Source: Actinoplanes sp. NBRC 103695 (GTDB lineage Bacteria > Actinomycetota > Actinomycetes > Mycobacteriales > Micromonosporaceae). From it: DNA of 64,000 bases. Positions 1-8,094 of the stretch are shown here, one piece after another. The notes below the pieces were generated by a model. The model ran no database searches and had not been told where the DNA came from. It saw only the letters and a list, made by a program, of their open reading frames with translations. The number at the start of each line of letters is the position of its first letter. Within the stretch, counting starts at the first letter, position 1. A program made the position numbers and the translations under genes. The stretch is taken from positions 261,204-325,203 of the forward strand of contig NZ_BSTL01000007.1 in assembly GCF_030269485.1 (NCBI RefSeq). The letters run 5' to 3'.

Positions 1-293
1 TCGAGGTTGCCCTGGGTGCGGGCGCGAGGGCCGGCCACCTGGTGGACTACGCGTCGGAGATCCAGGACGAGTGGCTGGAGGGCGCGACCACGGTCGGGGT
101 GTCCTCCGGCGCGAGTGTGCCGGAGGACCTGGTGATGGAGGTGCTGGCGCACCTGGCCGACCGCGGGTTCGGCGAGGTCACCGAGTTCACGACGGCCGAG
201 GAGCGGCTGACCTTCTCGCTGCCCCCGGAGCTGCGCCGCGACATGAAGGCCGCGGCCGCACGCCGCGACATGACGGCCGCGCTCAACAGCTGA
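1..293 (+). CDS. ispH: 4-hydroxy-3-methylbut-2-enyl diphosphate reductase, C-terminal part
   Basis: This is the 3' end of a gene entering from the left edge. Frame 3 is open from the first bases and reads [17 protein letters not shown], then [14 protein letters not shown], typical of the C-terminal third of IspH. IspH is the [4Fe-4S] enzyme that makes IPP and DMAPP in the last step of the MEP isoprenoid pathway. The terminal residues run into a Lys/Arg/Ala-rich tail ending at TGA 291-293. The N-terminal part and two of the cluster cysteines lie outside the window. The stop lies in the first unit of a short tandem repeat shared with the convergent neighbour. Confidence 0.9.
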   Translation, partial: EVALGAGARAGHLVDYASEIQDEWLEGATTVGVSSGASVPEDLVMEVLAHLADRGFGEVTEFTTAEERLTFSLPPELRRDMKAAAARRDMTAALNS

Positions 294-387
294 CGGCTGC
301 GGGCGCACGCCGCGCTCAATAGCTGACGGCTGCGGGCACACGCCGCGCTCGGGAGCTGACGGCCGGGGCCGCGCTCAGGAGCTGACG
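281..387. repeat. short tandem repeat across a convergent gene junction
   Basis: Two nearly identical 33-bp units (281-313 and 314-346) are followed by a shortened 26-bp unit (347-372) and a 15-bp partial unit (373-387). Each begins GCTCNNNAGCTGACG and so carries a TGA. The first unit contains the ispH stop. The last partial unit contains the glycosyltransferase stop, read on the opposite strand. The array therefore fills the whole gap between the convergent genes and extends into both coding ends. Confidence 0.75.
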
Positions 388-1481
388 AGCTTTTCCAGTG
401 CGGGCACCAGCGAGTCCGGCGCCGGCATGGCGGCGATCTCGGCCGCCACCTCCTGGGCGGCCGCGCGCAGGGACGAGTCGGTGAGCAGTCGCCGCAGGTC
501 GGCGGGGGTGATGGACTTGGCGGCGACGGCCAGGCCGGCCCCGCGCCGTGCCAGCATCTCGGCGTTGTGCTTCCGGTCGCCCGCCCCGGGCGTCGCCAGC
601 TGCGGCACGCCCGCCGCGAGCCCGCCGAGCACGCTGCCCGCGCCGGAGTGGTGGATGAAGGCCGCCGCGTGCGGCAGGAGCTCGTTGAGCGGTACTCGGT
701 CCACGGCCCGGACGTTCGGTGGCAGGCCGCGCGTGGTCGCGGGCCGCACCAGCACGAACTCGGCGTCGACCTGCTCGGCCGCGGCGATGATCGCGGGGCC
801 GGGGTCGCCGTCGTTCGGTCCCTTCAGGGTGCTGCGGCTGACCAGGACCCGAGGACGGTCGGAGGGCGCCAGCAGCCAGTCCGGGACCGTGCCGCCACCG
901 GAGTACGGGACCGGCCGCATCGGCACGGCGCCCGCGTCCATCGGCCGCAGCGACGGCGGGATCACCCCGATCGTCAGCTCCGGCGCGGGGATGTCCACGT
1001 CTCTCAACGAGGAGCTGGTCGTCACCGCGTGAAAAAGCTCGGCCGCCGACCACAACGTGTTCTCCTGCAGGACCGACGGGACCGCGAGGCGGCCGGCGAC
1101 GATCGCCCCGGCCTCGCTGAGCGGCTCGAAGACGATCAGGTCGGGTCGCTCCCGCTCGGCCAGCGCCATCAGCGGGTCGACCAGGGCCAGGTTGGCCCGC
1201 CCGAAGAGTTCGCCGACGAAGCCGTGCCCGGCCACGCCGCGCATCTCCGCCCGGGCGGTGCCGGGATGGCGGAGGGCGGCGCGGAGGGCGGCGCGCGGGA
1301 GGCTGAACGATGCGCCGATGTCGGCCGTGCGCAGACCCCTCACCTCAGGCGGGCTGTGCTTACCCACGAAGTTACCGCTGGCCAGGATCACCTCGTGCCC
1401 AGCCTCGTGGCAGGCCGCGGCCAGGGGGATCAGGGGCAGGAGGTGGCCTTGGAGCGGTGCCGCGACGAACACGATGCGCAT
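375..1481 (-). CDS. GT1-family glycosyltransferase (MGT / UDP-glucuronosyltransferase-like)
   Basis: 368 aa. The N-terminus MRIVFVAAPLQGHLLPLIPLA is the acceptor-side Rossmann start of GT-B fold GT1 enzymes that glycosylate small molecules such as macrolides. The C-terminal half carries FIHHSGAGSVLGGLAAGVPQ and a GDRKHNAE segment, corresponding to the nucleotide-sugar-binding HxGxGt and D(Q) motifs. It is a little shorter than the usual 380-420 aa. No biosynthetic neighbours are present, so donor and acceptor cannot be predicted; xenobiotic or antibiotic modification is a generic possibility. Start ATG at 1481; the gene stands alone between ispH and rmuC. Confidence 0.8.
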   Translation of the reverse strand: MRIVFVAAPLQGHLLPLIPLAAACHEAGHEVILASGNFVGKHSPPEVRGLRTADIGASFSLPRAALRAALRHPGTARAEMRGVAGHGFVGELFGRANLALVDPLMALAERERPDLIVFEPLSEAGAIVAGRLAVPSVLQENTLWSAAELFHAVTTSSSLRDVDIPAPELTIGVIPPSLRPMDAGAVPMRPVPYSGGGTVPDWLLAPSDRPRVLVSRSTLKGPNDGDPGPAIIAAAEQVDAEFVLVRPATTRGLPPNVRAVDRVPLNELLPHAAAFIHHSGAGSVLGGLAAGVPQLATPGAGDRKHNAEMLARRGAGLAVAAKSITPADLRRLLTDSSLRAAAQEVAAEIAAMPAPDSLVPALEKLVSS

Positions 1482-1494
1482 GCCCCGCGTTGTA

Positions 1495-2673
1495 TCACGG
1501 CGAGACTGTGCGGCCGCTGAGGTCGGTGCCGGTGAAGTCGGGGACCAGCTCCGGCGCCTGAGGCTGCCGCGGCGTCAGCTCGACCTGCGCGGGCGTCACC
1601 AGCTCGCGCTCGGCAACCCCCATCTCGGCCAGCTTGCGCGCGCTGACCAGCACGCGGGACTCCAGCGAGCCGACCGCCTTGTTGTAGGACGTCACCGCGG
1701 TGCCCAGCGCCGCGCCGAGCTTGCCGACGTGATCGCCCAGAGTGGACAGCCGGCCGTAGAGCTCGCGGGCCAGTCCGTGCACGGCCACGGCGTTGCGGGC
1801 CAGCGACTCCTGCCGCCAGCTGAAGGCGACGGTGCGCAACAGAGCCACCAGCGTCGCCGGGGTGGCCAGCACGACGTTGCGCCGGAAGGCGTGCTCCATC
1901 AGCATCGCGTCGCGTTGCAGGGCCGCATCCAGGAAAGTGTCGGCGGGCACGAACAGCACCACGAAGTCCGGAGTGGACTCGAACGCCGTCCAGTACCGCT
2001 TGCCGGCCAGCTGGTCGACGTGCGAGCGGAGATGGCGGGCGTGCTGGTCGAGGTGGTGGTCGCGGGTGCGCTCGTCGCGGGCCTCCATCGCCGACAGGTA
2101 CCCGTCGAAGGGCGCCTTCGCGTCCACGACCAGGGTGCGGCCGCCGTGCATGGTGACGACCAGGTCCGGGCGTACGCCCTGATCGTCGGTCGTGGCCGTG
2201 ACCTGCTCGGCGAAGTCGCAGTGCTCGAGCAGCCCGGCCGCCTCCACGATGCGGCGCAGCTGATGCTCACCCCAGCGGCCGCGGACCTGCGGCGCGCGCA
2301 GGGCGGCGACGAGCTGGCGGGTCTCGGTCCGCAGCTCACCCGAGACCGCGCCCATCGCGCGCACCTGCTCGCGCAACTCGGCGTAGGCGTCGACCCGGTC
2401 GTGTTCCAGCTCGGCGACCCGCTGCTCGTAGCGCCGCAGGGCGTCGTGCAACGGTGCGACCGCCCGCGAGACAGCCTCCTGCGACTGCGCGGTCGACTCG
2501 TAGGTGAGCGCCCGCATCGACTGCTCGAGACGTGCCTCGCCGTCCCGCCCGGCCTGCACGGTCGCCTCCAGCCGCGCGATGTCAGCGGCGGCGCGCAACC
2601 GGGCGGCGAGCCACCCGAGCGCGGCGCCCACCGCGAGGCAGATCACCACCACGGCCAGCGTCGGGAATGTCAC
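1495..2673 (-). CDS. rmuC: DNA recombination protein RmuC-like
   Basis: 392 aa from a GTG start at 2673, which places an N-terminal membrane anchor (FPTLAVVVICLAVGAALGWL) at the very beginning. A charged coiled-coil region (about residues 25-120) and the RmuC nuclease-like core follow, with GRWGEHQLRRIVEAAGL, PDLVVTMHGGRTLVVDAKAPF and ATPATLVALLRTVAFSWRQ. The DAK element resembles a PD-(D/E)xK active site. RmuC limits inverted-repeat recombination in E. coli. The frame stays open much further upstream to 3111, but that part is antisense to the next gene and was excluded. Confidence 0.85.
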   Translation of the reverse strand: MTFPTLAVVVICLAVGAALGWLAARLRAAADIARLEATVQAGRDGEARLEQSMRALTYESTAQSQEAVSRAVAPLHDALRRYEQRVAELEHDRVDAYAELREQVRAMGAVSGELRTETRQLVAALRAPQVRGRWGEHQLRRIVEAAGLLEHCDFAEQVTATTDDQGVRPDLVVTMHGGRTLVVDAKAPFDGYLSAMEARDERTRDHHLDQHARHLRSHVDQLAGKRYWTAFESTPDFVVLFVPADTFLDAALQRDAMLMEHAFRRNVVLATPATLVALLRTVAFSWRQESLARNAVAVHGLARELYGRLSTLGDHVGKLGAALGTAVTSYNKAVGSLESRVLVSARKLAEMGVAERELVTPAQVELTPRQPQAPELVPDFTGTDLSGRTVSP

Positions 2674-2728
2674 GTATAGCACTTTGCCACACGTGTACGA
2701 CAAGAATCGCACGGGTACCGTGGAAGAC

Positions 2729-3451
2729 ATGAAGGCGTTTCTGCTGGTCATCGTCATCCTGATCGCTGTCGGGCTGTATTTCACCTGGCGGCGGGGGGTG
2801 GCCGGGCAGGCCCGCCGGCTCGACGACGCGAAGGCCGAGGCCCAGCGGTGGTACGAGCGCCTCGGCGGCCAGGTGCTCAACCTGCACGCCGACGACGCGG
2901 CCGCCCGGCAGGCACTGGCCGACGCGAGCGAGCGGTACAACGCCGCGGGCGGGCAGCTCCAGCAGGCGCAGTCGATCCGGCAGTACGAGCTGGCCCGCGA
3001 GACCGCGCTGGAGGGTCTGGCGTACGTGCGCGCGGCCCGGCTGGCGATGGGCATCGACCCGGGCCCGGACGTCCCGCCGCCGAGCAGCGCACAGGGCGTC
3101 GGGCAGCTCACCGTCCAGCGCGAGGTGGACGTGCAGGGCGGCCACTACAAGGCGGGCCCGCAGCCGGGCTCGGACACGCCGTACTACTACCCGGGCGGGC
3201 GCGTGCAGGGCCGGCCGGTGCCCGCGGGTTGGTATTCACAGCCGATCTGGCGGACCGCGCTCGGCGTGGGAGCCGGCGCTCTGGCCGGCATGCTGGTCTT
3301 CGATGCGCTCTTCTCGCCCAGCTTCGGCGACATGGGCTACGCCGACGGCGGCATGGGCGACATGGGCGGCGGCGATCCCGGTGGCGACGCCGGCGGCGGG
3401 GACTTCGGCGGCGGTGGCGGGGACTTCGGCGATTTCGGCGGCGACTTCTAG
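2729..3451 (+). CDS. membrane-anchored hypothetical protein with Gly/Asp-rich tail
   Basis: 240 aa starting MKAFLLVIVILIAVGLYF, a single N-terminal membrane helix. A soluble helical region rich in Ala, Gln and Arg follows (about residues 25-110), then a Pro/Tyr stretch, a second hydrophobic segment around residues 170-195, and a C-terminal tail almost entirely of Gly, Asp, Phe and Met. I do not recognise a named family. It is divergent from rmuC with only about 55 bp between starts, so the two share a promoter region. The low-complexity tail suggests a surface or scaffold role, but no function is assigned. Confidence 0.75.
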   Translation: MKAFLLVIVILIAVGLYFTWRRGVAGQARRLDDAKAEAQRWYERLGGQVLNLHADDAAARQALADASERYNAAGGQLQQAQSIRQYELARETALEGLAYVRAARLAMGIDPGPDVPPPSSAQGVGQLTVQREVDVQGGHYKAGPQPGSDTPYYYPGGRVQGRPVPAGWYSQPIWRTALGVGAGALAGMLVFDALFSPSFGDMGYADGGMGDMGGGDPGGDAGGGDFGGGGGDFGDFGGDF

Positions 3452-3465
3452 GCCGGGCGGCCACG

Positions 3466-4011
3466 ATGGGTGACATGTCGGTTGAGCCGGAGGAGGTCGC
3501 TGCCCCGGCGGACGACACGGTCCTGTTCCACTCGTCCCCGATGCGCACCTTCCTGGTGATGGCGGCCGCGATCGTGGTGGCCTACGTGGCCGTGTCACCC
3601 CTGGTCGACGCGCTGCTGGACAGTGCCGACGACCCGTGGTGGCTGACCCTGGTCCAGGCGGTCGTGATCGGCGGCCTGGTGGCGGGCGCCTTCGCCTTCT
3701 CCGCCCGCTCCTCGCTGTCCACCTGGGTCCGCGTCTCCAGTGCCGGCCTCGAGCTCGCCGCCCAGGGCAGCGAGCCGGTCTGGCTGGCCTGGGCGGACAT
3801 CGAGCACGTGGTGGTACGCCGGTCCGGCGCCCGCACGCTGCTCGAGGTGACCCCGGTCGACCTGGACCGTGTCCACGCGATCGAGGGGACGAACGCGGGC
3901 GGACCGGCGATGAACGGCACAGCGTTCACCGCCGACCTCACCCAGCTGTGGCCCGGCCCGCGCAAACTACGCCGCGAGCTCGAGCGCCGGATGCATCAGG
4001 AGCCGCGCTAG
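3466..4011 (+). CDS. two-helix membrane protein with PH-like C-terminal domain
   Basis: 181 aa. An acidic N-terminus is followed by two membrane helices (around residues 28-48 and 60-80) and a soluble C-terminal domain with alternating strands (STWVRVSSAGLEL, WLAWADIEHVVVRR), reminiscent of bacterial PH-like DUFs. It begins 14 bp after the preceding gene and is probably co-transcribed. ATG at 3466 or 3475 is possible. The last 41 bases, coding for the basic tail and the stop, are duplicated immediately downstream. Function unknown. Confidence 0.7.
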   Translation: MGDMSVEPEEVAAPADDTVLFHSSPMRTFLVMAAAIVVAYVAVSPLVDALLDSADDPWWLTLVQAVVIGGLVAGAFAFSARSSLSTWVRVSSAGLELAAQGSEPVWLAWADIEHVVVRRSGARTLLEVTPVDLDRVHAIEGTNAGGPAMNGTAFTADLTQLWPGPRKLRRELERRMHQEPR

Positions 4012-4053
4012 AGCCGCGAGCTCGAGCGCCGCATGCACCAGGAACCGTGCTAG
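3971..4053. repeat. tandem duplication of a gene's 3' end
   Basis: The 41-bp segment 3971-4011 (last codons plus TAG) is repeated with a few substitutions at 4013-4053. The second copy carries its own in-phase TAG. Its CTAG at 4050-4053 also supplies the stop codon of the convergent valS gene (4050-4052). Both copies contain a CTCGAG hexamer (3979-3984 and 4021-4026). Confidence 0.8.
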
Positions 4054-6575
4054 AAAGCGCAGGCGATCACGAGCTCCGCCGTCCGTTCCGGCAGGTAGTC
4101 CAGCTTGGTGATCTTCCCGGCCGACCTCAGGTCGGCCTCGATCAGCTGGAGCCGGTCCAGCACGGCCGCGGGGCCCAGAGCCTCGGCCAGCGGCACCTCC
4201 GCCCTCATCGACAGCTTCCGGTCCGACTTGGCCCGCCGGACCTGCCGCAACGCCTCACCGGCCAGGTCCAGCAGCCCGGCGTCACCCTCCGGCGCGACGC
4301 GGGTCAGCTCGTACGTGGTCGGCCAGGTCGCCCGGTGCACCGACCCGTACCGCCACCACGACCAGACCTCCTCCGTCACGTACGGCAGGAACGGCGCGAA
4401 CAGCCGCAACTGCACGGACAGCCCGGCGGCCAGTGCGGCCCGTGCCGACTCACCGGCCGGCCCGGCGCCGTACGCCCGGTCCTTGACCAGCTCGATGTAG
4501 TCGTCGCAGAACGTCCAGAAGAACGCCTCGGCCGCCTGCAGCGCGTCGGTGTGGTTGTAGTTCTCCAGCGCCTTGGTGGCCGTGTCGACGACCGTGGCGA
4601 GCCTGTTCAGCACCGCACGGTCCAGCGGCTCGGTCACCGGCAGCCGCAACGCGTCCTGCGCGCCCAGCCCGAGCGCGAACCTCGACGCGTTCAGCAGCTT
4701 GGTCGCCAGCCGCCGCCCGACCTTGATCTGCGCCGGGTCGAAGGCCAGGTCGGTGCCCGGCCGCCCGTTCGCCGACCAGTAGCGGACCGCGTCGGCGCCG
4801 TTGTCCACCAGCAGACCCATCGGGGTGACCACGTTGCCCTTGGACTTGGACATCTTCTTGCGGTCCGGGTCGAGGATCCACCCCGAGAGGATCGCCGTAC
4901 GCCAGGGCAGGATCCCGCGGCGCAGATGGCTGCGGACCACCGAGGCGAACAGCCAGGTCCGGATGATCTCCTGACCCTGTGGCCGCAGGTCCATCGGGAA
5001 CACCTTGTCGAACAGTTCCGGATCGGTGCCCCACCCGCCGACGATCTGCGGGGTGAGCGACGACGTGGCCCAGGTGTCCATGACGTCCGGGTCGGCGGTG
5101 AAGCCGCCCGGCTGGTCGCGCTGGGACTCGTCGTAGCCCGGCGGGCACTCCGAGGACGGGTCGACCGGTAGCGCCGATCGGTCCGGGATGAGCGGCTCGT
5201 CGTGGATCGGCTCGCCGGCGTCGTCGAGCCGGTACCAGATCGGGATCGGGACGCCGAAGAACCGCTGCCGGCTGACCAGCCAGTCCCCGGTCAGGCCGTT
5301 CACCCAGTGCTCGTACCGGTGCCGCATGTGTTCCGGCACCCAGCGCAGCTCGCGGCCCTTCGCCAGCAGCGCCTCGCGCAGCTCGGGGTCGCGGCCGCCG
5401 TTCTTCAGGAACCACTGCCGGCTGGTGACGATCTCCAGCGGGGTGTCGCCGTTCTCGTAGAACTTGACCGGGTGCGTGATCGGTTTCGGCTCGCCGAGCA
5501 TGCCGCCGCCCTCGGTGAGCAGCCGGACCATCTCCCGCCGGGCGGCGTTGACGGTCTTGCCGGCCAGCTCGGCGTAGAGCCCCGCGGGAACGCCGGCCGG
5601 CGCCTCCGGCAGGAAGCGGCCGTCCCGCCCGATCACCACGCGCGCGGGCAGGTCCAGGTCACGCCACCAGATGACGTCGGTCAGGTCGCCGAACGTGCAG
5701 ACCATCGCGATGCCCGTACCTTTGTCCTTCTCGGCGGCCGGGTGGGCGTACACCGGAACCTCGACCCCGAAGACCGGCGTGCGCACCGAGCCCAGGCCGG
5801 CGAATCGCTCGTCCTCCGGGTGATGGACCAGCGCGACGCAGGCGGGCAGCAGCTCGGGCCGGGTGGTGTCCACTTCGATCGGTCCCGAGGGGCCCTCGAA
5901 GACCAGCCGGTGGTACGCGCCGGGCCGCTCGCGGTCCTCCAGCTCGGCCTGCGCGACCGCGGTCCGGAAGCCGACGTCCCACAGGGTCGGCGCCTCGGCC
6001 GTGTACGCCTCGCCGCGCAGCAGGTTGTCCAGGAAAGCGCGCTGCGAGACGAGCTGCGACTTGCGGCCGATCGTGGTGTACGTCATGGCCCAGTCGACGG
6101 ACAGCCCGAGCCGCCGCCACAGGTCCTCGAACGCCTTCTCGTCCTCGGTGGTCAGCCGCCCGCACAACTCGACGAAGTTCCGCCGCGAGATGCTGACTGT
6201 CTCCTTGCCCTTGGGCGCGGGTTCCCAGGACGGGTCGTACGGCAGCGAGGGGTCACACCGGACCCCGTAGACGTTCTGCACCCGGCGCTCGGTGGGCAGC
6301 CCGTTGTCGTCCCAGCCCATCGGGTAGAAGACGGTCTTGCCGCGCATCCGCTGGAAGCGCGCGACGAGGTCGGTGTGCGTGTAGGAGAAGACGTGACCCA
6401 TGTGCAGTTCGCCGGATACGGTGGGCGGCGGCGTGTCGATGCTGAATACACTCGCCCGCTCGGCCTGCCGGTCGAACTCGTAGGTTCGCTCCGCCTCCCA
6501 CCGTGAGCCCCATTTGATCTCGAGGCCGTCCAGGGAGGGGCGATCCGGCATGCGGCCACGCCCTTGGTCAGTCAT
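4050..6575 (-). CDS. valS: valine--tRNA ligase
   Basis: 841 aa class Ia aminoacyl-tRNA synthetase that charges tRNA-Val. PPPTVSGELHMGHVFSYTHT carries the HIGH signature as HMGH, and KKMSKSKGNVV is the KMSKS loop. Between them lies an editing (CP1) domain with TTRPELLPACVALV. The C-terminus is an anticodon-binding helical domain (YVTEEVWSWW) without the long coiled coil of E. coli ValS, so it looks like the shorter ValS form. Start is ATG 6575 (MTDQGRGRMP); the frame is open further upstream, but that lacks ValS character. It is divergent from the RNA ligase gene. Confidence 0.93.
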   Translation of the reverse strand: MTDQGRGRMPDRPSLDGLEIKWGSRWEAERTYEFDRQAERASVFSIDTPPPTVSGELHMGHVFSYTHTDLVARFQRMRGKTVFYPMGWDDNGLPTERRVQNVYGVRCDPSLPYDPSWEPAPKGKETVSISRRNFVELCGRLTTEDEKAFEDLWRRLGLSVDWAMTYTTIGRKSQLVSQRAFLDNLLRGEAYTAEAPTLWDVGFRTAVAQAELEDRERPGAYHRLVFEGPSGPIEVDTTRPELLPACVALVHHPEDERFAGLGSVRTPVFGVEVPVYAHPAAEKDKGTGIAMVCTFGDLTDVIWWRDLDLPARVVIGRDGRFLPEAPAGVPAGLYAELAGKTVNAARREMVRLLTEGGGMLGEPKPITHPVKFYENGDTPLEIVTSRQWFLKNGGRDPELREALLAKGRELRWVPEHMRHRYEHWVNGLTGDWLVSRQRFFGVPIPIWYRLDDAGEPIHDEPLIPDRSALPVDPSSECPPGYDESQRDQPGGFTADPDVMDTWATSSLTPQIVGGWGTDPELFDKVFPMDLRPQGQEIIRTWLFASVVRSHLRRGILPWRTAILSGWILDPDRKKMSKSKGNVVTPMGLLVDNGADAVRYWSANGRPGTDLAFDPAQIKVGRRLATKLLNASRFALGLGAQDALRLPVTEPLDRAVLNRLATVVDTATKALENYNHTDALQAAEAFFWTFCDDYIELVKDRAYGAGPAGESARAALAAGLSVQLRLFAPFLPYVTEEVWSWWRYGSVHRATWPTTYELTRVAPEGDAGLLDLAGEALRQVRRAKSDRKLSMRAEVPLAEALGPAAVLDRLQLIEADLRSAGKITKLDYLPERTAELVIACAF

Positions 6576-6706
6576 GCGCCTCAGAGTAGGGCCGCGGCGG
6601 TCCGCCGGGCACCCGAAAATGCGTGCGGCGGCGACCATAGTCTCCGTGTCGCCCACGCTTCCGGCATCGCGCCTATCTCGCTTGCCTGAGCTGCGACGAT
6701 GTCCCT

Positions 6707-7249
6707 GTGAACAAGATTCCCACCGTCTTCCTGCGCGACCCCGACGACCGGAAGCGGACGCTGCCCGAGGTCAACCCGGTCTGCCAGTGGGTCGTCGACG
6801 GTGAAGGCGTGCCCACCCGCAAGTACGACGGGACCTGCGTGATGCTCGACGAGGCCGGCGCCTGGTGGGCGCGGCGCGAGGTGCGTCCCGGCCGCACCCG
6901 TCCGCCCGGCTACCAGCCCGTCATGACCGACGAGGTCACCGGCAAGACGGTCGGCTGGGAGCCGATGGCCAACTCCGCCTACGCCCGGTACCACGCCGAG
7001 GCCGTCGCCGGCGGTGGCCCGGGCGCGCCCGGCACCTACGAGCTCATCGGCGAGAAGGTCAACGGCAACCCCGAGCGGGTCACCGGCCACACCCTGGTCC
7101 GGCACGCCGAAGCCGACACCTTCGACGTGCCGCGGGACTTCGCCGGCCTGCGCGACTGGCTGCTGGCCCACCCGCAGTACGAGGGCATCGTCTGGCACCA
7201 CCCCGACGGCCGCCGGGCAAAGCTGAAGCACCGCGACTTCGCCCCCTAG
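6707..7249 (+). CDS. RLIG1/DUF5565-like RNA ligase
   Basis: 180 aa from GTG 6707. The protein has the order of motifs seen in covalent nucleotidyltransferases. TRKYDGTCVMLD supplies the KxDG motif I with the presumed AMP-accepting lysine near residue 39, TYELIGEKVNGN follows, EGIVWHHPDG is a motif IV candidate and KLKHRDF a motif V candidate. Size and motif spacing match the compact DUF5565 proteins related to human RLIG1 (C12orf29), which joins 5'-phosphate and 3'-hydroxyl RNA ends; that assignment is from memory and no search was run. It diverges from valS across a 130-bp gap, suggesting a link with RNA or tRNA metabolism. Confidence 0.7.
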   Translation: MNKIPTVFLRDPDDRKRTLPEVNPVCQWVVDGEGVPTRKYDGTCVMLDEAGAWWARREVRPGRTRPPGYQPVMTDEVTGKTVGWEPMANSAYARYHAEAVAGGGPGAPGTYELIGEKVNGNPERVTGHTLVRHAEADTFDVPRDFAGLRDWLLAHPQYEGIVWHHPDGRRAKLKHRDFAP

Positions 7250-7313
7250 CCCGGGCCGGTGCGCCGCTCGCCGACGCATGCCGCCGCGGCGCCAGACACA
7301 CCGCGACTCGCTC

Positions 7314-7823
7314 CTAGCCTCGTCGCCGTCGCAGGACCATCGCGACGGCCACGAGAGCCACCAGCGCCACCCCGCCCGTCCCGGCGACGAGCCACCACGA
7401 GCGTTGGTCCGGCCGCTGGGCGACGGGCGGCGGCTCGGCCGCCGCGGCCGTCGTCGACGGTGTGGTGACGGCCGGGGAGTCGTCGATGCCGGAGCACAGC
7501 CCGGTCTTGCCCAGGTGTGAGTTGACGCGGTACCGCACCCCGAGCCGGAACTCGTAACCGCAGGCGACCTCGCTGCGGCTCCACACGCCGAGCCGGACCG
7601 TCTCGCCCGGCACCGCCGTCCCCTTCTCGACCGACTCCACTGCCAGCGCGACGTCCTTGTCGGTCACCTCGGTGACCTCGCCGACGACGATCAGATCGGC
7701 CTTCTCCCTCTCCTGCGCCTTGCTGAGGGCGCAGGAACAGGCCCAGGCCGGCGCCGCCGGCGAAACGATCACGACAAGCCCCGCAACGATCAGGGCGATC
7801 AGAACCCCCGCACGAATCCGCAT
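7314..7823 (-). CDS. secreted, membrane-anchored TIMP/NTR-like protein
   Basis: 169 aa. A cleavable signal peptide ending near AWA is followed directly by CSCALSKAQ. An N-terminal CxC after signal cleavage is the hallmark of TIMP/netrin-like domains. A small beta domain follows (DLIVVGEVTEVTD, VRLGVWSRSEVACGYEF) with two further cysteines, then a Thr/Pro/Ala linker and a C-terminal membrane helix ending in RRRRG, so the domain is held on the outer face of the membrane. In animals such domains inhibit metalloproteases; the actinobacterial role is unknown. The minisatellite lies just upstream of its start. Confidence 0.65.
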   Translation of the reverse strand: MRIRAGVLIALIVAGLVVIVSPAAPAWACSCALSKAQEREKADLIVVGEVTEVTDKDVALAVESVEKGTAVPGETVRLGVWSRSEVACGYEFRLGVRYRVNSHLGKTGLCSGIDDSPAVTTPSTTAAAAEPPPVAQRPDQRSWWLVAGTGGVALVALVAVAMVLRRRRG

Positions 7824-7868
7824 ACCGCTACCGACGTGCGGGGCGCCCCAGGGGTTCCGCCCGGCTGG

Positions 7869-8094
7869 TCACGCCACGGCGGTCACGCGCCGGCCGGTCA
7901 CGCGTCGCCGGGTCACGCGTCGGCCTGTTACGCCACGGCGGTCACGCGTCCGCCGGTCACGCGTCGCCGGGTCACGCGTCGGCCTGTTACGCCACGGCGG
8001 TCACGCGTCCGCCGGTCACGCGTCGCCGGGTCACGCGTCGGCCTGTTACGCCACGGCGGTCACGCGCCGGCCCGTCACGCGCCGGCCCGTCACG
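7869..8094. repeat. 59-bp minisatellite built from GTCACGCG sub-repeats
   Basis: The word CGCCACGG recurs at 7872, 7931, 7990 and 8049, a fixed 59-bp period over almost four copies. Each period contains three GTCACGCG-type words about 15 bp apart, so the array has two levels. The middle copies are near-identical, pointing to recent expansion. The end of the array contains the ogt stop codon (8090-8092) and the rest fills the gap to the TIMP-like gene. All frames are open, but the translation is low-complexity and is not called as a gene. Confidence 0.9.

Noticed and set aside
1057..2679. 540-codon plus-strand ORF opposite rmuC
   Set aside because: GC-rich antisense shadow. The protein is Arg/Gly/Gln-rich with no domain, while the minus strand encodes a clear RmuC.
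3979..4026. Avoidance of CTCGAG as a sign of long-term XhoI-type restriction
   Set aside because: CTCGAG occurs in the window (for example at 3979-3984 and 4021-4026), so no avoidance is claimed. Counting it properly needs computation over the whole genome.
7869..8094. Repeat array as a CRISPR
   Set aside because: The units are contiguous with no unique spacers, the word structure is periodic at 15 and 59 bp, and no cas genes are near.
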